DNA of 64,000 nucleotides, taken from contig OZ024861.1 of NCBI GenBank assembly GCA_964017155.1, positions 14,706,412 through 14,770,411 of the forward strand, given 5' to 3'. The position numbers and the translations under genes were made by a program. Below, piece by piece: positions 9,474 to 20,537 of this stretch. Origin of the DNA: Oasisia sp. SBJ-2009 (Eukaryota; Annelida; Polychaeta; Sabellida; Siboglinidae). The first letter of the stretch is position 1. The number at the start of each line of letters is the position of its first letter. Under the pieces are notes generated by a model that was not told the DNA's origin, did not search any database, and saw only the letters and a program-made list of their open reading frames with translations.

Positions 9474-11823
9474 CTATGCCGACAAACAGGTAACGCCAAA
9501 GGCTAGACATAACAGCGATGGCGAAGAGCCATACGAGAAAACAAAGGTTGTTCCAAACTACCCAGATAACTACGAAATGATATACCAGACATGCGTGGGG
9601 TTCATCACTACTCGCGCGTCGCATTCTCACAGGGTCTGTGTCGCTCACACGTCGGTCTCAAATAGGACGACCTGAAACCAAAGAGCAGACATGTCGCAAG
9701 TTCAATATGAAAACGAAACCACAAAGCAGCTAACAGGCAATGGTCGCATCATATAATCATTGATGTTGAGCTAGCTACATACATTGCACGTCCTACAAAG
9801 CGTATTACACTACAGAGTAAATCTAGACTGTATGCGAACGAACGTCTTTTATCGCATGGAATGGCATATAATGCTTCAGATACATCTTTGCGCAGCCTGC
9901 ATACAGCCCTCATGGCGTCGCCGTTAACACGTTTTAGAGTTCCAGATCGCAGAGAGTAGATTGCCAACACAATAAAGGGAACTTCTGTCGTTGAGTGTAG
10001 TAGTTTGAAGCTCAGCAGTACGAATGTTAAATTAGATACTGTCCAAACGTCTATTTGCCTAGGCATAGGTGGAAAGCTGCTTGAGACTTTGAGACAACTC
10101 ATCGAAGAGTGGTATGCACCATATACAGTGTACTGTGAATGAGAACAAGAATATGAATATTCTGTTCCATTTCCGACAAGAATTAGGCACTTGCGCAGAA
10201 TGCAAGCCAACCTCAATTGCTCCTATGTTTGAAACTTCATTACGAGAGGCGGGGGTAGGGTAGTGTAGTGGTTTTAATACGCGCGGACGCAGCAGGCCTG
10301 ATATATTTGGTCTAAAACTCAATGGAGAGAGTCTGACATTGTTGAATCTAATCGGTGTTATACCCCACGCACATTGACTTGCATCGTGCATAAAAAGTAC
10401 CCGAATGTCGCACTGGCCGTCGTACCATAACACAACTGTAGTCCTATGTGTGTGTACCTTATTGCGAAATAGGCTAGCGCAAGTAAAACATTGAAAGAAC
10501 GAAGTAAAAGTGGAAGAAAGCGCCTCCCCCCCCCCAGTTTGCTTAGATCAAAGGCGTCGCCATCTTGAAATTTGACGTCGCCGGGAACGAAAATGGCGCG
10601 TCTGCCGTATCGTCGTGACGTCACGGTATTGTTGTGGCGCGTCTTCCGGTTTGCCGCCATTACTGTGTCGCGCAGCCGAATGCTGGCGACAGATGCCAGT
10701 TTCTTTAGTGTAATCTCGACCGCATCGCGGTGGGATTTGCGTCTTTGACGCCAGTGGGGTGAAGGAATGTGGGCATATGTAAGCATTGAGCCTGCTGTTT
10801 TCAATTTTGTTAGACACCGTGCACATTGTAACGCTGGTTTATTGTTTTTTCTCAGGTGTCTGCGCCCGGTGAATATACAGCGACACGTGGCCGACGACTT
10901 CTGGCAGCATTACTGACCGACCAGGCCCGATGATGTGAAGATTGGCGACGCGGAACAGTCATTCGACAGTGGGTGACGCGTTGTTTTATCAAGTTATTTT
11001 ATTTATATAACCTGTTGAGTGAGGTAGATGATAATGTAGGCCGATCACTGGGAGAATCAAATCAATGATAGCATGACATCGATACATGTATCACAGCTAG
11101 TTCGAGTTGACATTAGTTTTGATGTTGCAGTTCTCACAATCGAAACGTTTTACTCAGACGATTGATCGAGCTATTTTTCACGCTATATGATGTATTTCAA
11201 GATACACAATGTCAAAATATGATGCAAAATAATGCACATGAAACGAGACTTGTGTAAGAGGTCGAGATCGCACCGCGGAAAGTATCTTAACACTGATATG
11301 CATAAGCACCATTCGCGCGGCCAATGCCACACACATTATCGCATGTACACATACACCCACTCAATACAGTTGAGTAGATGATTCTTTGACCGTCATGACA
11401 GCAAGCACAACGCATTCATCTCGACTGGAAACAGCATACTTAGGAATCAGCATGCAAAGGCAACCTATACAAGTGCCTCTTTCTTTGCAATAGTGTAACT
11501 CAAGGGTTCGCATTTGACATGTCTTCCTTGAAAGACAAGTGTAGAGATCATTCGATGTTTTGAGACCCATATTTGTTGCAGTCACACATATCTCGGCACG
11601 CGGATTTGTATCTAGGTAGTGACGGAGTTCGAATGCATATGTTGATACATTGCCTTGGAAACAATATCATATGGTACAGTGATCAGTGCCAACAGGTCAG
11701 CTCTTTGGCCATGTCATGAGCGCTATTTAACAAGATTTAACAAGATTGCCACCTAGAGAATAAACTCAAGATGGCAGGTGGACAAGGAAGCCCTTTGGCT
11801 TATCGAGAGTCCAACCTATCTAT

Positions 11824-14706
11824 CTAAATGTACCCCGCCCTTCTTAGGTACATGTCAATTTTATTTTTGAACATATTAACACTACTAGCACTTACACAAT
11901 CAGCCGATAATCTGTTCCATTCATTTACTGTTCTTTGTGAAAATGAAAATTTTCTAATATCTAATCTACATTGCTTCTTTGCTAATGTAACTCCATGTCC
12001 TCTAGTCCTTCTCTCTTCCTTGACTGAGAAAAAAATATTTCTGTCAATATTTTCATACCCATTCAATATTTTAAAAACTTCTATCTGATCTCCTCGCAGT
12101 CTCCTGGTTTCTAGTGTTGTTAATCCACATTCTTTTAGACGCATTTCATAACTAATATTCCTGAGTTTTTGTATCATTTTGGTTGCTCTTCTTTGTACTC
12201 TTTCTAGTATATCAATATCCTTCTTGCGATATGGCCTCCATGCCTGTATGCAATATTCTAAATGAGGCCTAACTATTGTTTTGTACAGTGGTATTATTAG
12301 TTCTTTTTCCTTGTACACTATATTTCGCCTAATTAATCCAAGAATTTGGTTTCCCTTCGCTGCTGCAATTGCACACTGTTCCGATACCTTCATATCAGCA
12401 CTAATAGTTAACCCTAAGTCCTTTTCCTTTACGGTAGTATTTAGTACAGTATCACCCATTGTATATTGTGCATCTTCATTCCCATGTCCTGTGTGGAGGC
12501 ACTTACACTTCCCATAATTAAACAGCATTTGCCACTTCTCAGACCATTCGGTCAACTTATGTAGATCATCTTGTAATTGCTGTCTATCTGTATCACTTTT
12601 TATTTTTCTGAACACTTTTGTATCATCCGCAAACTTCAACACCTTGCTTGTTATATCATCATCCAAATCATTGATATATATTAAGAACAAAATAGGTCCC
12701 AATACTGATCCCTGCGGTACTCCACTCAAAACCGATTTCCAGTTTGAAACCTCCCCATCAACTACTACTCTTTGTCTTCTATCAATAAGCCATTTTTCTA
12801 TCCAGTTAATCATAACATTGCCTATGCCATGGGCCTTCAGTTTAAGTAGTAATCTTTGATGTGGCACTTTGTCAAAAGCTTTTTTAAAATCTAAGTATAT
12901 TATATCTACTGGTGATCCCTCATCTACCCACTTTGTGACATCTTCCAAAAAACATAAGATATTTGTTAAGCATGACCTCGCTTTTAGAAACCCATGTTGA
13001 GATGGGTTAATCAAGTTATTTTTAACAAGAAAATCAACCAAGTGCTCTTTAATTAGTCTTTCTAATAGTTTACAAATCACCGATGTTAAACTCACTGGTC
13101 TATAGTTCTCTGACTTGCTTCTTGATCCTTTTTTAAATAATGGTATGATGTTTGCTTCTTTCCATTCTAACGGAACTACTCCTTCCTCTAATGCCAAATT
13201 GAACACTGTTGCAAGTGGTGTGCTAATTTGTTCTACAATTTCCAGTAGTAATTTGGGAGGAATCCCATCCACTCCAGGTGACTTATTATCCTTCATGTCC
13301 CTTATTTTCTTAGCTACCATTTTTGGTGTTACAATTAGTTGTCCTAAATAGTCTGACTCTCTCCCTTCGAATTTAGTCTCTGGTACTGGTAATGCACTAA
13401 TATCTTCCCTGGTAAATACCGAACTAAAGTATTCATTTAGGTTTTCTGCCATTAAGAATCCCTCTGTTATTATTTTTCCATCACTATCTTCTAGAGGTCC
13501 GACCTTATCCTGAACTTTCTGTTTACTTCGAACATACGCATAAAAACTCTTGCTGTCATGTTTTATATTAAAAGCTAATTTGTGTTCATAGCTTCTCTTT
13601 GAATTTCTAATTTCAGCTGTAGCTTGGTTAAGTGCTTCTTTATAAATGGCATAGTCTTCTTCACTTCCATTATGTCTATATGTCTTCCACATCATTTGCT
13701 TGTATTTGATTTTTCTAATGGCTTCTTTTGATAAGTGTTTCTTTTTTGACCGTTTCCCTTGTTTTTTCAAGGGGACAAATTTTTCGACAATGCAGTCAAT
13801 TTCACTCTTTAAGATATTCCAACATTCTTTTGCTGTCTTATTCTCCAGTGCGTTATTCCAGTCTATCTTTGCTAAATATTTCCTCATGTCCTTATATCTT
13901 CCTTTGTGAAAATTTTTCCTGTACCGTATTTTTCGATTCTGTTCTCCTTTTACTTTGATGATAAAATATATCTGGTTGTGATCACTACATCCCAGTGGCT
14001 CACATATCCTGACATTATCAATAAATTCCTTCTGTGAGCTCAACACTATGTCCAACACGTTCTCACCCCTTGTTGGTTCTAACACATGTTGAATAAGGAA
14101 ACTGTCTTGTACTAAATTTAAAAACTTTTGATCTTCACTCCCAGTACTCTGTAGAGATTTCCACTGTATACGCCCATGGTTAAAATCCCCCATAATTATA
14201 CAGTCCCGTTTACTGACTTCCTTTATAGCGTTTTGTATTTTCTCATTCTCTTCTGTGTTTATGTTTGGACTACGATAAACTAACCCAACAGTTAACGTTG
14301 AGTTTCCTGAAACTATGTTACACCAGACAGCTTCTTCACATTCTGCTTCTTTTTCTAATTTTATTTCGTAAGCCTGGATGGATTCTTTAATATATAAAAT
14401 AACGCCACCTCCCCTTCTCCCTATTCTATCTTTCCTAAACATGACATATCCTGTCATTCCTAATTCGGTATCTGATATGTCGGGGGTGGCCCAAGATTCA
14501 GTTATACCTATTATGTGAGGGTCAGTATCTTCTACCATAATGTTTAGTTCATTTCTTTTGTTTACTATGCTCCTTGCATTTAAACAAACACATTTATAAC
14601 CAAATGTGGTAGAGTTTTCCAGACTGTTCTTTGCCGTTGTCTTTGTGCTGTCCTTATCTGTGCCTCCAGTATTTGGCTTCTCTGTGAATCCCCCCTGCGA
14701 ATCTAG
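11824..14706 (-). CDS. LINE ORF2: endonuclease + reverse transcriptase (copy 2)
   Basis: Translation identical to ORF2 of copy 1, with intact endonuclease (GDFN, SDH) and RT (YLDFKKAF, FADD) motifs and no interruption. The frame is again open upstream without an AUG. The start is set at the codon following the slippery heptamer at 14706-14712. Confidence 0.94.
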   Translation of the reverse strand, partial: LDSQGGFTEKPNTGGTDKDSTKTTAKNSLENSTTFGYKCVCLNARSIVNKRNELNIMVEDTDPHIIGITESWATPDISDTELGMTGYVMFRKDRIGRRGGGVILYIKESIQAYEIKLEKEAECEEAVWCNIVSGNSTLTVGLVYRSPNINTEENEKIQNAIKEVSKRDCIIMGDFNHGRIQWKSLQSTGSEDQKFLNLVQDSFLIQHVLEPTRGENVLDIVLSSQKEFIDNVRICEPLGCSDHNQIYFIIKVKGEQNRKIRYRKNFHKGRYKDMRKYLAKIDWNNALENKTAKECWNILKSEIDCIVEKFVPLKKQGKRSKKKHLSKEAIRKIKYKQMMWKTYRHNGSEEDYAIYKEALNQATAEIRNSKRSYEHKLAFNIKHDSKSFYAYVRSKQKVQDKVGPLEDSDGKIITEGFLMAENLNEYFSSVFTREDISALPVPETKFEGRESDYLGQLIVTPKMVAKKIRDMKDNKSPGVDGIPPKLLLEIVEQISTPLATVFNLALEEGVVPLEWKEANIIPLFKKGSRSKSENYRPVSLTSVICKLLERLIKEHLVDFLVKNNLINPSQHGFLKARSCLTNILCFLEDVTKWVDEGSPVDIIYLDFKKAFDKVPHQRLLLKLKAHGIGNVMINWIEKWLIDRRQRVVVDGEVSNWKSVLSGVPQGSVLGPILFLIYINDLDDDITSKVLKFADDTKVFRKIKSDTDRQQLQDDLHKLTEWSEKWQMLFNYGKCKCLHTGHGNEDAQYTMGDTVLNTTVKEKDLGLTISADMKVSEQCAIAAAKGNQILGLIRRNIVYKEKELIIPLYKTIVRPHLEYCIQAWRPYRKKDIDILERVQRRATKMIQKLRNISYEMRLKECGLTTLETRRLRGDQIEVFKILNGYENIDRNIFFSVKEERRTRGHGVTLAKKQCRLDIRKFSFSQRTVNEWNRLSADCVSASSVNMFKNKIDMYLRRAGYI

Positions 14707-15005
14707 TTTAAATAACTGAAACCTGTTCCCCTGTCCATAGATCGAAGCAAGTTCTCGGAGAAAACTGCTGCGCCCTTTCCGCTTAGATGGAGGCCATCTC
14801 TCATATACATATCTTCTTTTCCCACAAAGTATCCCCACAAATCTACAAATCCAACTCCTTCTTCTTCGCACATCTGCTCTACTAGAACGTTGATTGCCAT
14901 CCTCTTGCAGTTTCTATAGGCTACACCCCTTCCTCCCATCACTGGCAAAATTCCTGAGAGAATAATCTGCTCAACTCTTGTCTTCTTCAGCTTCCCTACC
15001 AACGT
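14703..15005 (-). CDS. LINE ORF1 C-terminal remnant (copy 2)
   Basis: Same 100-codon esterase tail as in copy 1, with the DGLH motif, truncated by the element's 5' end at 15005 and ending ...YLN-UAG. Confidence 0.84.
   Translation of the reverse strand, partial: TLVGKLKKTRVEQIILSGILPVMGGRGVAYRNCKRMAINVLVEQMCEEEGVGFVDLWGYFVGKEDMYMRDGLHLSGKGAAVFSENLLRSMDRGTGFSYLN
14706..14712 (-). promoter_or_regulatory. Putative -1 frameshift site U UUA AAC (copy 2)
   Basis: Plus-strand gtttaaa at 14706-14712 reads TTTAAAC on the coding strand, in phase X XXY YYZ with ORF1 and followed at once by the ORF1 TAG. Confidence 0.6.
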
Positions 15006-17355
15006 CTATGCCGACAAACAGGTAACGCCAAAGGCTAGACATAACAGCGATGGCGAAGAGCCATACGAGAAAACAAAGGTTGTTCCAAACTACCCAGATA
15101 ACTACGAAATGATATACCAGACATGCGTGGGGTTCATCACTACTCGCGCGTCGCATTCTCACAGGGTCTGTGTCGCTCACACGTCGGTCTCAAATAGGAC
15201 GACCTGAAACCAAAGAGCAGACATGTCGCAAGTTCAATATGAAAACGAAACCACAAAGCAGCTAACAGGCAATGGTCGCATCATATAATCATTGATGTTG
15301 AGCTAGCTACATACATTGCACGTCCTACAAAGCGTATTACACTACAGAGTAAATCTAGACTGTATGCGAACGAACGTCTTTTATCGCATGGAATGGCATA
15401 TAATGCTTCAGATACATCTTTGCGCAGCCTGCATACAGCCCTCATGGCGTCGCCGTTAACACGTTTTAGAGTTCCAGATCGCAGAGAGTAGATTGCCAAC
15501 ACAATAAAGGGAACTTCTGTCGTTGAGTGTAGTAGTTTGAAGCTCAGCAGTACGAATGTTAAATTAGATACTGTCCAAACGTCTATTTGCCTAGGCATAG
15601 GTGGAAAGCTGCTTGAGACTTTGAGACAACTCATCGAAGAGTGGTATGCACCATATACAGTGTACTGTGAATGAGAACAAGAATATGAATATTCTGTTCC
15701 ATTTCCGACAAGAATTAGGCACTTGCGCAGAATGCAAGCCAACCTCAATTGCTCCTATGTTTGAAACTTCATTACGAGAGGCGGGGGTAGGGTAGTGTAG
15801 TGGTTTTAATACGCGCGGACGCAGCAGGCCTGATATATTTGGTCTAAAACTCAATGGAGAGAGTCTGACATTGTTGAATCTAATCGGTGTTATACCCCAC
15901 GCACATTGACTTGCATCGTGCATAAAAAGTACCCGAATGTCGCACTGGCCGTCGTACCATAACACAACTGTAGTCCTATGTGTGTGTACCTTATTGCGAA
16001 ATAGGCTAGCGCAAGTAAAACATTGAAAGAACGAAGTAAAAGTGGAAGAAAGCGCCTCCCCCCCCCCAGTTTGCTTAGATCAAAGGCGTCGCCATCTTGA
16101 AATTTGACGTCGCCGGGAACGAAAATGGCGCGTCTGCCGTATCGTCGTGACGTCACGGTATTGTTGTGGCGCGTCTTCCGGTTTGCCGCCATTACTGTGT
16201 CGCGCAGCCGAATGCTGGCGACAGATGCCAGTTTCTTTAGTGTAATCTCGACCGCATCGCGGTGGGATTTGCGTCTTTGACGCCAGTGGGGTGAAGGAAT
16301 GTGGGCATATGTAAGCATTGAGCCTGCTGTTTTCAATTTTGTTAGACACCGTGCACATTGTAACGCTGGTTTATTGTTTTTTCTCAGGTGTCTGCGCCCG
16401 GTGAATATACAGCGACACGTGGCCGACGACTTCTGGCAGCATTACTGACCGACCAGGCCCGATGATGTGAAGATTGGCGACGCGGAACAGTCATTCGACA
16501 GTGGGTGACGCGTTGTTTTATCAAGTTATTTTATTTATATAACCTGTTGAGTGAGGTAGATGATAATGTAGGCCGATCACTGGGAGAATCAAATCAATGA
16601 TAGCATGACATCGATACATGTATCACAGCTAGTTCGAGTTGACATTAGTTTTGATGTTGCAGTTCTCACAATCGAAACGTTTTACTCAGACGATTGATCG
16701 AGCTATTTTTCACGCTATATGATGTATTTCAAGATACACAATGTCAAAATATGATGCAAAATAATGCACATGAAACGAGACTTGTGTAAGAGGTCGAGAT
16801 CGCACCGCGGAAAGTATCTTAACACTGATATGCATAAGCACCATTCGCGCGGCCAATGCCACACACATTATCGCATGTACACATACACCCACTCAATACA
16901 GTTGAGTAGATGATTCTTTGACCGTCATGACAGCAAGCACAACGCATTCATCTCGACTGGAAACAGCATACTTAGGAATCAGCATGCAAAGGCAACCTAT
17001 ACAAGTGCCTCTTTCTTTGCAATAGTGTAACTCAAGGGTTCGCATTTGACATGTCTTCCTTGAAAGACAAGTGTAGAGATCATTCGATGTTTTGAGACCC
17101 ATATTTGTTGCAGTCACACATATCTCGGCACGCGGATTTGTATCTAGGTAGTGACGGAGTTCGAATGCATATGTTGATACATTGCCTTGGAAACAATATC
17201 ATATGGTACAGTGATCAGTGCCAACAGGTCAGCTCTTTGGCCATGTCATGAGCGCTATTTAACAAGATTTAACAAGATTGCCACCTAGAGAATAAACTCA
17301 AGATGGCAGGTGGACAAGGAAGCCCTTTGGCTTATCGAGAGTCCAACCTATCTAT

Positions 17356-20238
17356 CTAAATGTACCCCGCCCTTCTTAGGTACATGTCAATTTTATTTTT
17401 GAACATATTAACACTACTAGCACTTACACAATCAGCCGATAATCTGTTCCATTCATTTACTGTTCTTTGTGAAAATGAAAATTTTCTAATATCTAATCTA
17501 CATTGCTTCTTTGCTAATGTAACTCCATGTCCTCTAGTCCTTCTCTCTTCCTTGACTGAGAAAAAAATATTTCTGTCAATATTTTCATACCCATTCAATA
17601 TTTTAAAAACTTCTATCTGATCTCCTCGCAGTCTCCTGGTTTCTAGTGTTGTTAATCCACATTCTTTTAGACGCATTTCATAACTAATATTCCTGAGTTT
17701 TTGTATCATTTTGGTTGCTCTTCTTTGTACTCTTTCTAGTATATCAATATCCTTCTTGCGATATGGCCTCCATGCCTGTATGCAATATTCTAAATGAGGC
17801 CTAACTATTGTTTTGTACAGTGGTATTATTAGTTCTTTTTCCTTGTACACTATATTTCGCCTAATTAATCCAAGAATTTGGTTTCCCTTCGCTGCTGCAA
17901 TTGCACACTGTTCCGATACCTTCATATCAGCACTAATAGTTAACCCTAAGTCCTTTTCCTTTACGGTAGTATTTAGTACAGTATCACCCATTGTATATTG
18001 TGCATCTTCATTCCCATGTCCTGTGTGGAGGCACTTACACTTCCCATAATTAAACAGCATTTGCCACTTCTCAGACCATTCGGTCAACTTATGTAGATCA
18101 TCTTGTAATTGCTGTCTATCTGTATCACTTTTTATTTTTCTGAACACTTTTGTATCATCCGCAAACTTCAACACCTTGCTTGTTATATCATCATCCAAAT
18201 CATTGATATATATTAAGAACAAAATAGGTCCCAATACTGATCCCTGCGGTACTCCACTCAAAACCGATTTCCAGTTTGAAACCTCCCCATCAACTACTAC
18301 TCTTTGTCTTCTATCAATAAGCCATTTTTCTATCCAGTTAATCATAACATTGCCTATGCCATGGGCCTTCAGTTTAAGTAGTAATCTTTGATGTGGCACT
18401 TTGTCAAAAGCTTTTTTAAAATCTAAGTATATTATATCTACTGGTGATCCCTCATCTACCCACTTTGTGACATCTTCCAAAAAACATAAGATATTTGTTA
18501 AGCATGACCTCGCTTTTAGAAACCCATGTTGAGATGGGTTAATCAAGTTATTTTTAACAAGAAAATCAACCAAGTGCTCTTTAATTAGTCTTTCTAATAG
18601 TTTACAAATCACCGATGTTAAACTCACTGGTCTATAGTTCTCTGACTTGCTTCTTGATCCTTTTTTAAATAATGGTATGATGTTTGCTTCTTTCCATTCT
18701 AACGGAACTACTCCTTCCTCTAATGCCAAATTGAACACTGTTGCAAGTGGTGTGCTAATTTGTTCTACAATTTCCAGTAGTAATTTGGGAGGAATCCCAT
18801 CCACTCCAGGTGACTTATTATCCTTCATGTCCCTTATTTTCTTAGCTACCATTTTTGGTGTTACAATTAGTTGTCCTAAATAGTCTGACTCTCTCCCTTC
18901 GAATTTAGTCTCTGGTACTGGTAATGCACTAATATCTTCCCTGGTAAATACCGAACTAAAGTATTCATTTAGGTTTTCTGCCATTAAGAATCCCTCTGTT
19001 ATTATTTTTCCATCACTATCTTCTAGAGGTCCGACCTTATCCTGAACTTTCTGTTTACTTCGAACATACGCATAAAAACTCTTGCTGTCATGTTTTATAT
19101 TAAAAGCTAATTTGTGTTCATAGCTTCTCTTTGAATTTCTAATTTCAGCTGTAGCTTGGTTAAGTGCTTCTTTATAAATGGCATAGTCTTCTTCACTTCC
19201 ATTATGTCTATATGTCTTCCACATCATTTGCTTGTATTTGATTTTTCTAATGGCTTCTTTTGATAAGTGTTTCTTTTTTGACCGTTTCCCTTGTTTTTTC
19301 AAGGGGACAAATTTTTCGACAATGCAGTCAATTTCACTCTTTAAGATATTCCAACATTCTTTTGCTGTCTTATTCTCCAGTGCGTTATTCCAGTCTATCT
19401 TTGCTAAATATTTCCTCATGTCCTTATATCTTCCTTTGTGAAAATTTTTCCTGTACCGTATTTTTCGATTCTGTTCTCCTTTTACTTTGATGATAAAATA
19501 TATCTGGTTGTGATCACTACATCCCAGTGGCTCACATATCCTGACATTATCAATAAATTCCTTCTGTGAGCTCAACACTATGTCCAACACGTTCTCACCC
19601 CTTGTTGGTTCTAACACATGTTGAATAAGGAAACTGTCTTGTACTAAATTTAAAAACTTTTGATCTTCACTCCCAGTACTCTGTAGAGATTTCCACTGTA
19701 TACGCCCATGGTTAAAATCCCCCATAATTATACAGTCCCGTTTACTGACTTCCTTTATAGCGTTTTGTATTTTCTCATTCTCTTCTGTGTTTATGTTTGG
19801 ACTACGATAAACTAACCCAACAGTTAACGTTGAGTTTCCTGAAACTATGTTACACCAGACAGCTTCTTCACATTCTGCTTCTTTTTCTAATTTTATTTCG
19901 TAAGCCTGGATGGATTCTTTAATATATAAAATAACGCCACCTCCCCTTCTCCCTATTCTATCTTTCCTAAACATGACATATCCTGTCATTCCTAATTCGG
20001 TATCTGATATGTCGGGGGTGGCCCAAGATTCAGTTATACCTATTATGTGAGGGTCAGTATCTTCTACCATAATGTTTAGTTCATTTCTTTTGTTTACTAT
20101 GCTCCTTGCATTTAAACAAACACATTTATAACCAAATGTGGTAGAGTTTTCCAGACTGTTCTTTGCCGTTGTCTTTGTGCTGTCCTTATCTGTGCCTCCA
20201 GTATTTGGCTTCTCTGTGAATCCCCCCTGCGAATCTAG
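17356..20238 (-). CDS. LINE ORF2: endonuclease + reverse transcriptase (copy 3)
   Basis: Translation identical to copies 1 and 2; all catalytic motifs are intact and uninterrupted. No AUG precedes the endonuclease domain. The start is placed after the heptamer at 20238-20244. Confidence 0.94.
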   Translation of the reverse strand, partial: LDSQGGFTEKPNTGGTDKDSTKTTAKNSLENSTTFGYKCVCLNARSIVNKRNELNIMVEDTDPHIIGITESWATPDISDTELGMTGYVMFRKDRIGRRGGGVILYIKESIQAYEIKLEKEAECEEAVWCNIVSGNSTLTVGLVYRSPNINTEENEKIQNAIKEVSKRDCIIMGDFNHGRIQWKSLQSTGSEDQKFLNLVQDSFLIQHVLEPTRGENVLDIVLSSQKEFIDNVRICEPLGCSDHNQIYFIIKVKGEQNRKIRYRKNFHKGRYKDMRKYLAKIDWNNALENKTAKECWNILKSEIDCIVEKFVPLKKQGKRSKKKHLSKEAIRKIKYKQMMWKTYRHNGSEEDYAIYKEALNQATAEIRNSKRSYEHKLAFNIKHDSKSFYAYVRSKQKVQDKVGPLEDSDGKIITEGFLMAENLNEYFSSVFTREDISALPVPETKFEGRESDYLGQLIVTPKMVAKKIRDMKDNKSPGVDGIPPKLLLEIVEQISTPLATVFNLALEEGVVPLEWKEANIIPLFKKGSRSKSENYRPVSLTSVICKLLERLIKEHLVDFLVKNNLINPSQHGFLKARSCLTNILCFLEDVTKWVDEGSPVDIIYLDFKKAFDKVPHQRLLLKLKAHGIGNVMINWIEKWLIDRRQRVVVDGEVSNWKSVLSGVPQGSVLGPILFLIYINDLDDDITSKVLKFADDTKVFRKIKSDTDRQQLQDDLHKLTEWSEKWQMLFNYGKCKCLHTGHGNEDAQYTMGDTVLNTTVKEKDLGLTISADMKVSEQCAIAAAKGNQILGLIRRNIVYKEKELIIPLYKTIVRPHLEYCIQAWRPYRKKDIDILERVQRRATKMIQKLRNISYEMRLKECGLTTLETRRLRGDQIEVFKILNGYENIDRNIFFSVKEERRTRGHGVTLAKKQCRLDIRKFSFSQRTVNEWNRLSADCVSASSVNMFKNKIDMYLRRAGYI

Positions 20239-20537
20239 TTTAAATAACTGAAACCTGTTCCCCTGTCCATAGATCGAAGCAAGTTCTCGGAGAAAACTGC
20301 TGCGCCCTTTCCGCTTAGATGGAGGCCATCTCTCATATACATATCTTCTTTTCCCACAAAGTATCCCCACAAATCTACAAATCCAACTCCTTCTTCTTCG
20401 CACATCTGCTCTACTAGAACGTTGATTGCCATCCTCTTGCAGTTTCTATAGGCTACACCCCTTCCTCCCATCACTGGCAAAATTCCTGAGAGAATAATCT
20501 GCTCAACTCTTGTCTTCTTCAGCTTCCCTACCAACGT
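20235..20537 (-). CDS. LINE ORF1 C-terminal remnant (copy 3)
   Basis: Same 100-codon SGNH-esterase tail, truncated at the 5' end of the element, ending ...YLN-UAG in -1 overlap with ORF2. Confidence 0.84.
   Translation of the reverse strand, partial: TLVGKLKKTRVEQIILSGILPVMGGRGVAYRNCKRMAINVLVEQMCEEEGVGFVDLWGYFVGKEDMYMRDGLHLSGKGAAVFSENLLRSMDRGTGFSYLN
20238..20244 (-). promoter_or_regulatory. Putative -1 frameshift site U UUA AAC (copy 3)
   Basis: Same in-phase heptamer and adjacent UAG as in the other two copies. Confidence 0.6.

Larger units (their letters stand above)
11727..15005 (-). mobile_element. CR1/L2-group non-LTR retrotransposon, copy 2 of the same insertion
   Basis: Same 3279-bp element as copy 1, displaced by exactly 5532 bp. 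It has the same 5' truncation point, same 3' repeat (11727-11746) and same ctat duplication. Reading frames on both strands translate identically to copy 1, so it arose by duplication of the host monomer together with its insertion. Confidence 0.95.
17259..20537 (-). mobile_element. CR1/L2-group non-LTR retrotransposon, copy 3 of the same insertion
   Basis: Third identical element, 11064 bp from copy 1, with the same ends and duplication (17255-17258 and 20538-20541). It is the last LINE-bearing unit; the monomer starting at 20919 has an empty site. The switch between the 10-C and 11-C sub-arrays therefore lies between about 20542 and the C run near 21590. Confidence 0.95.
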
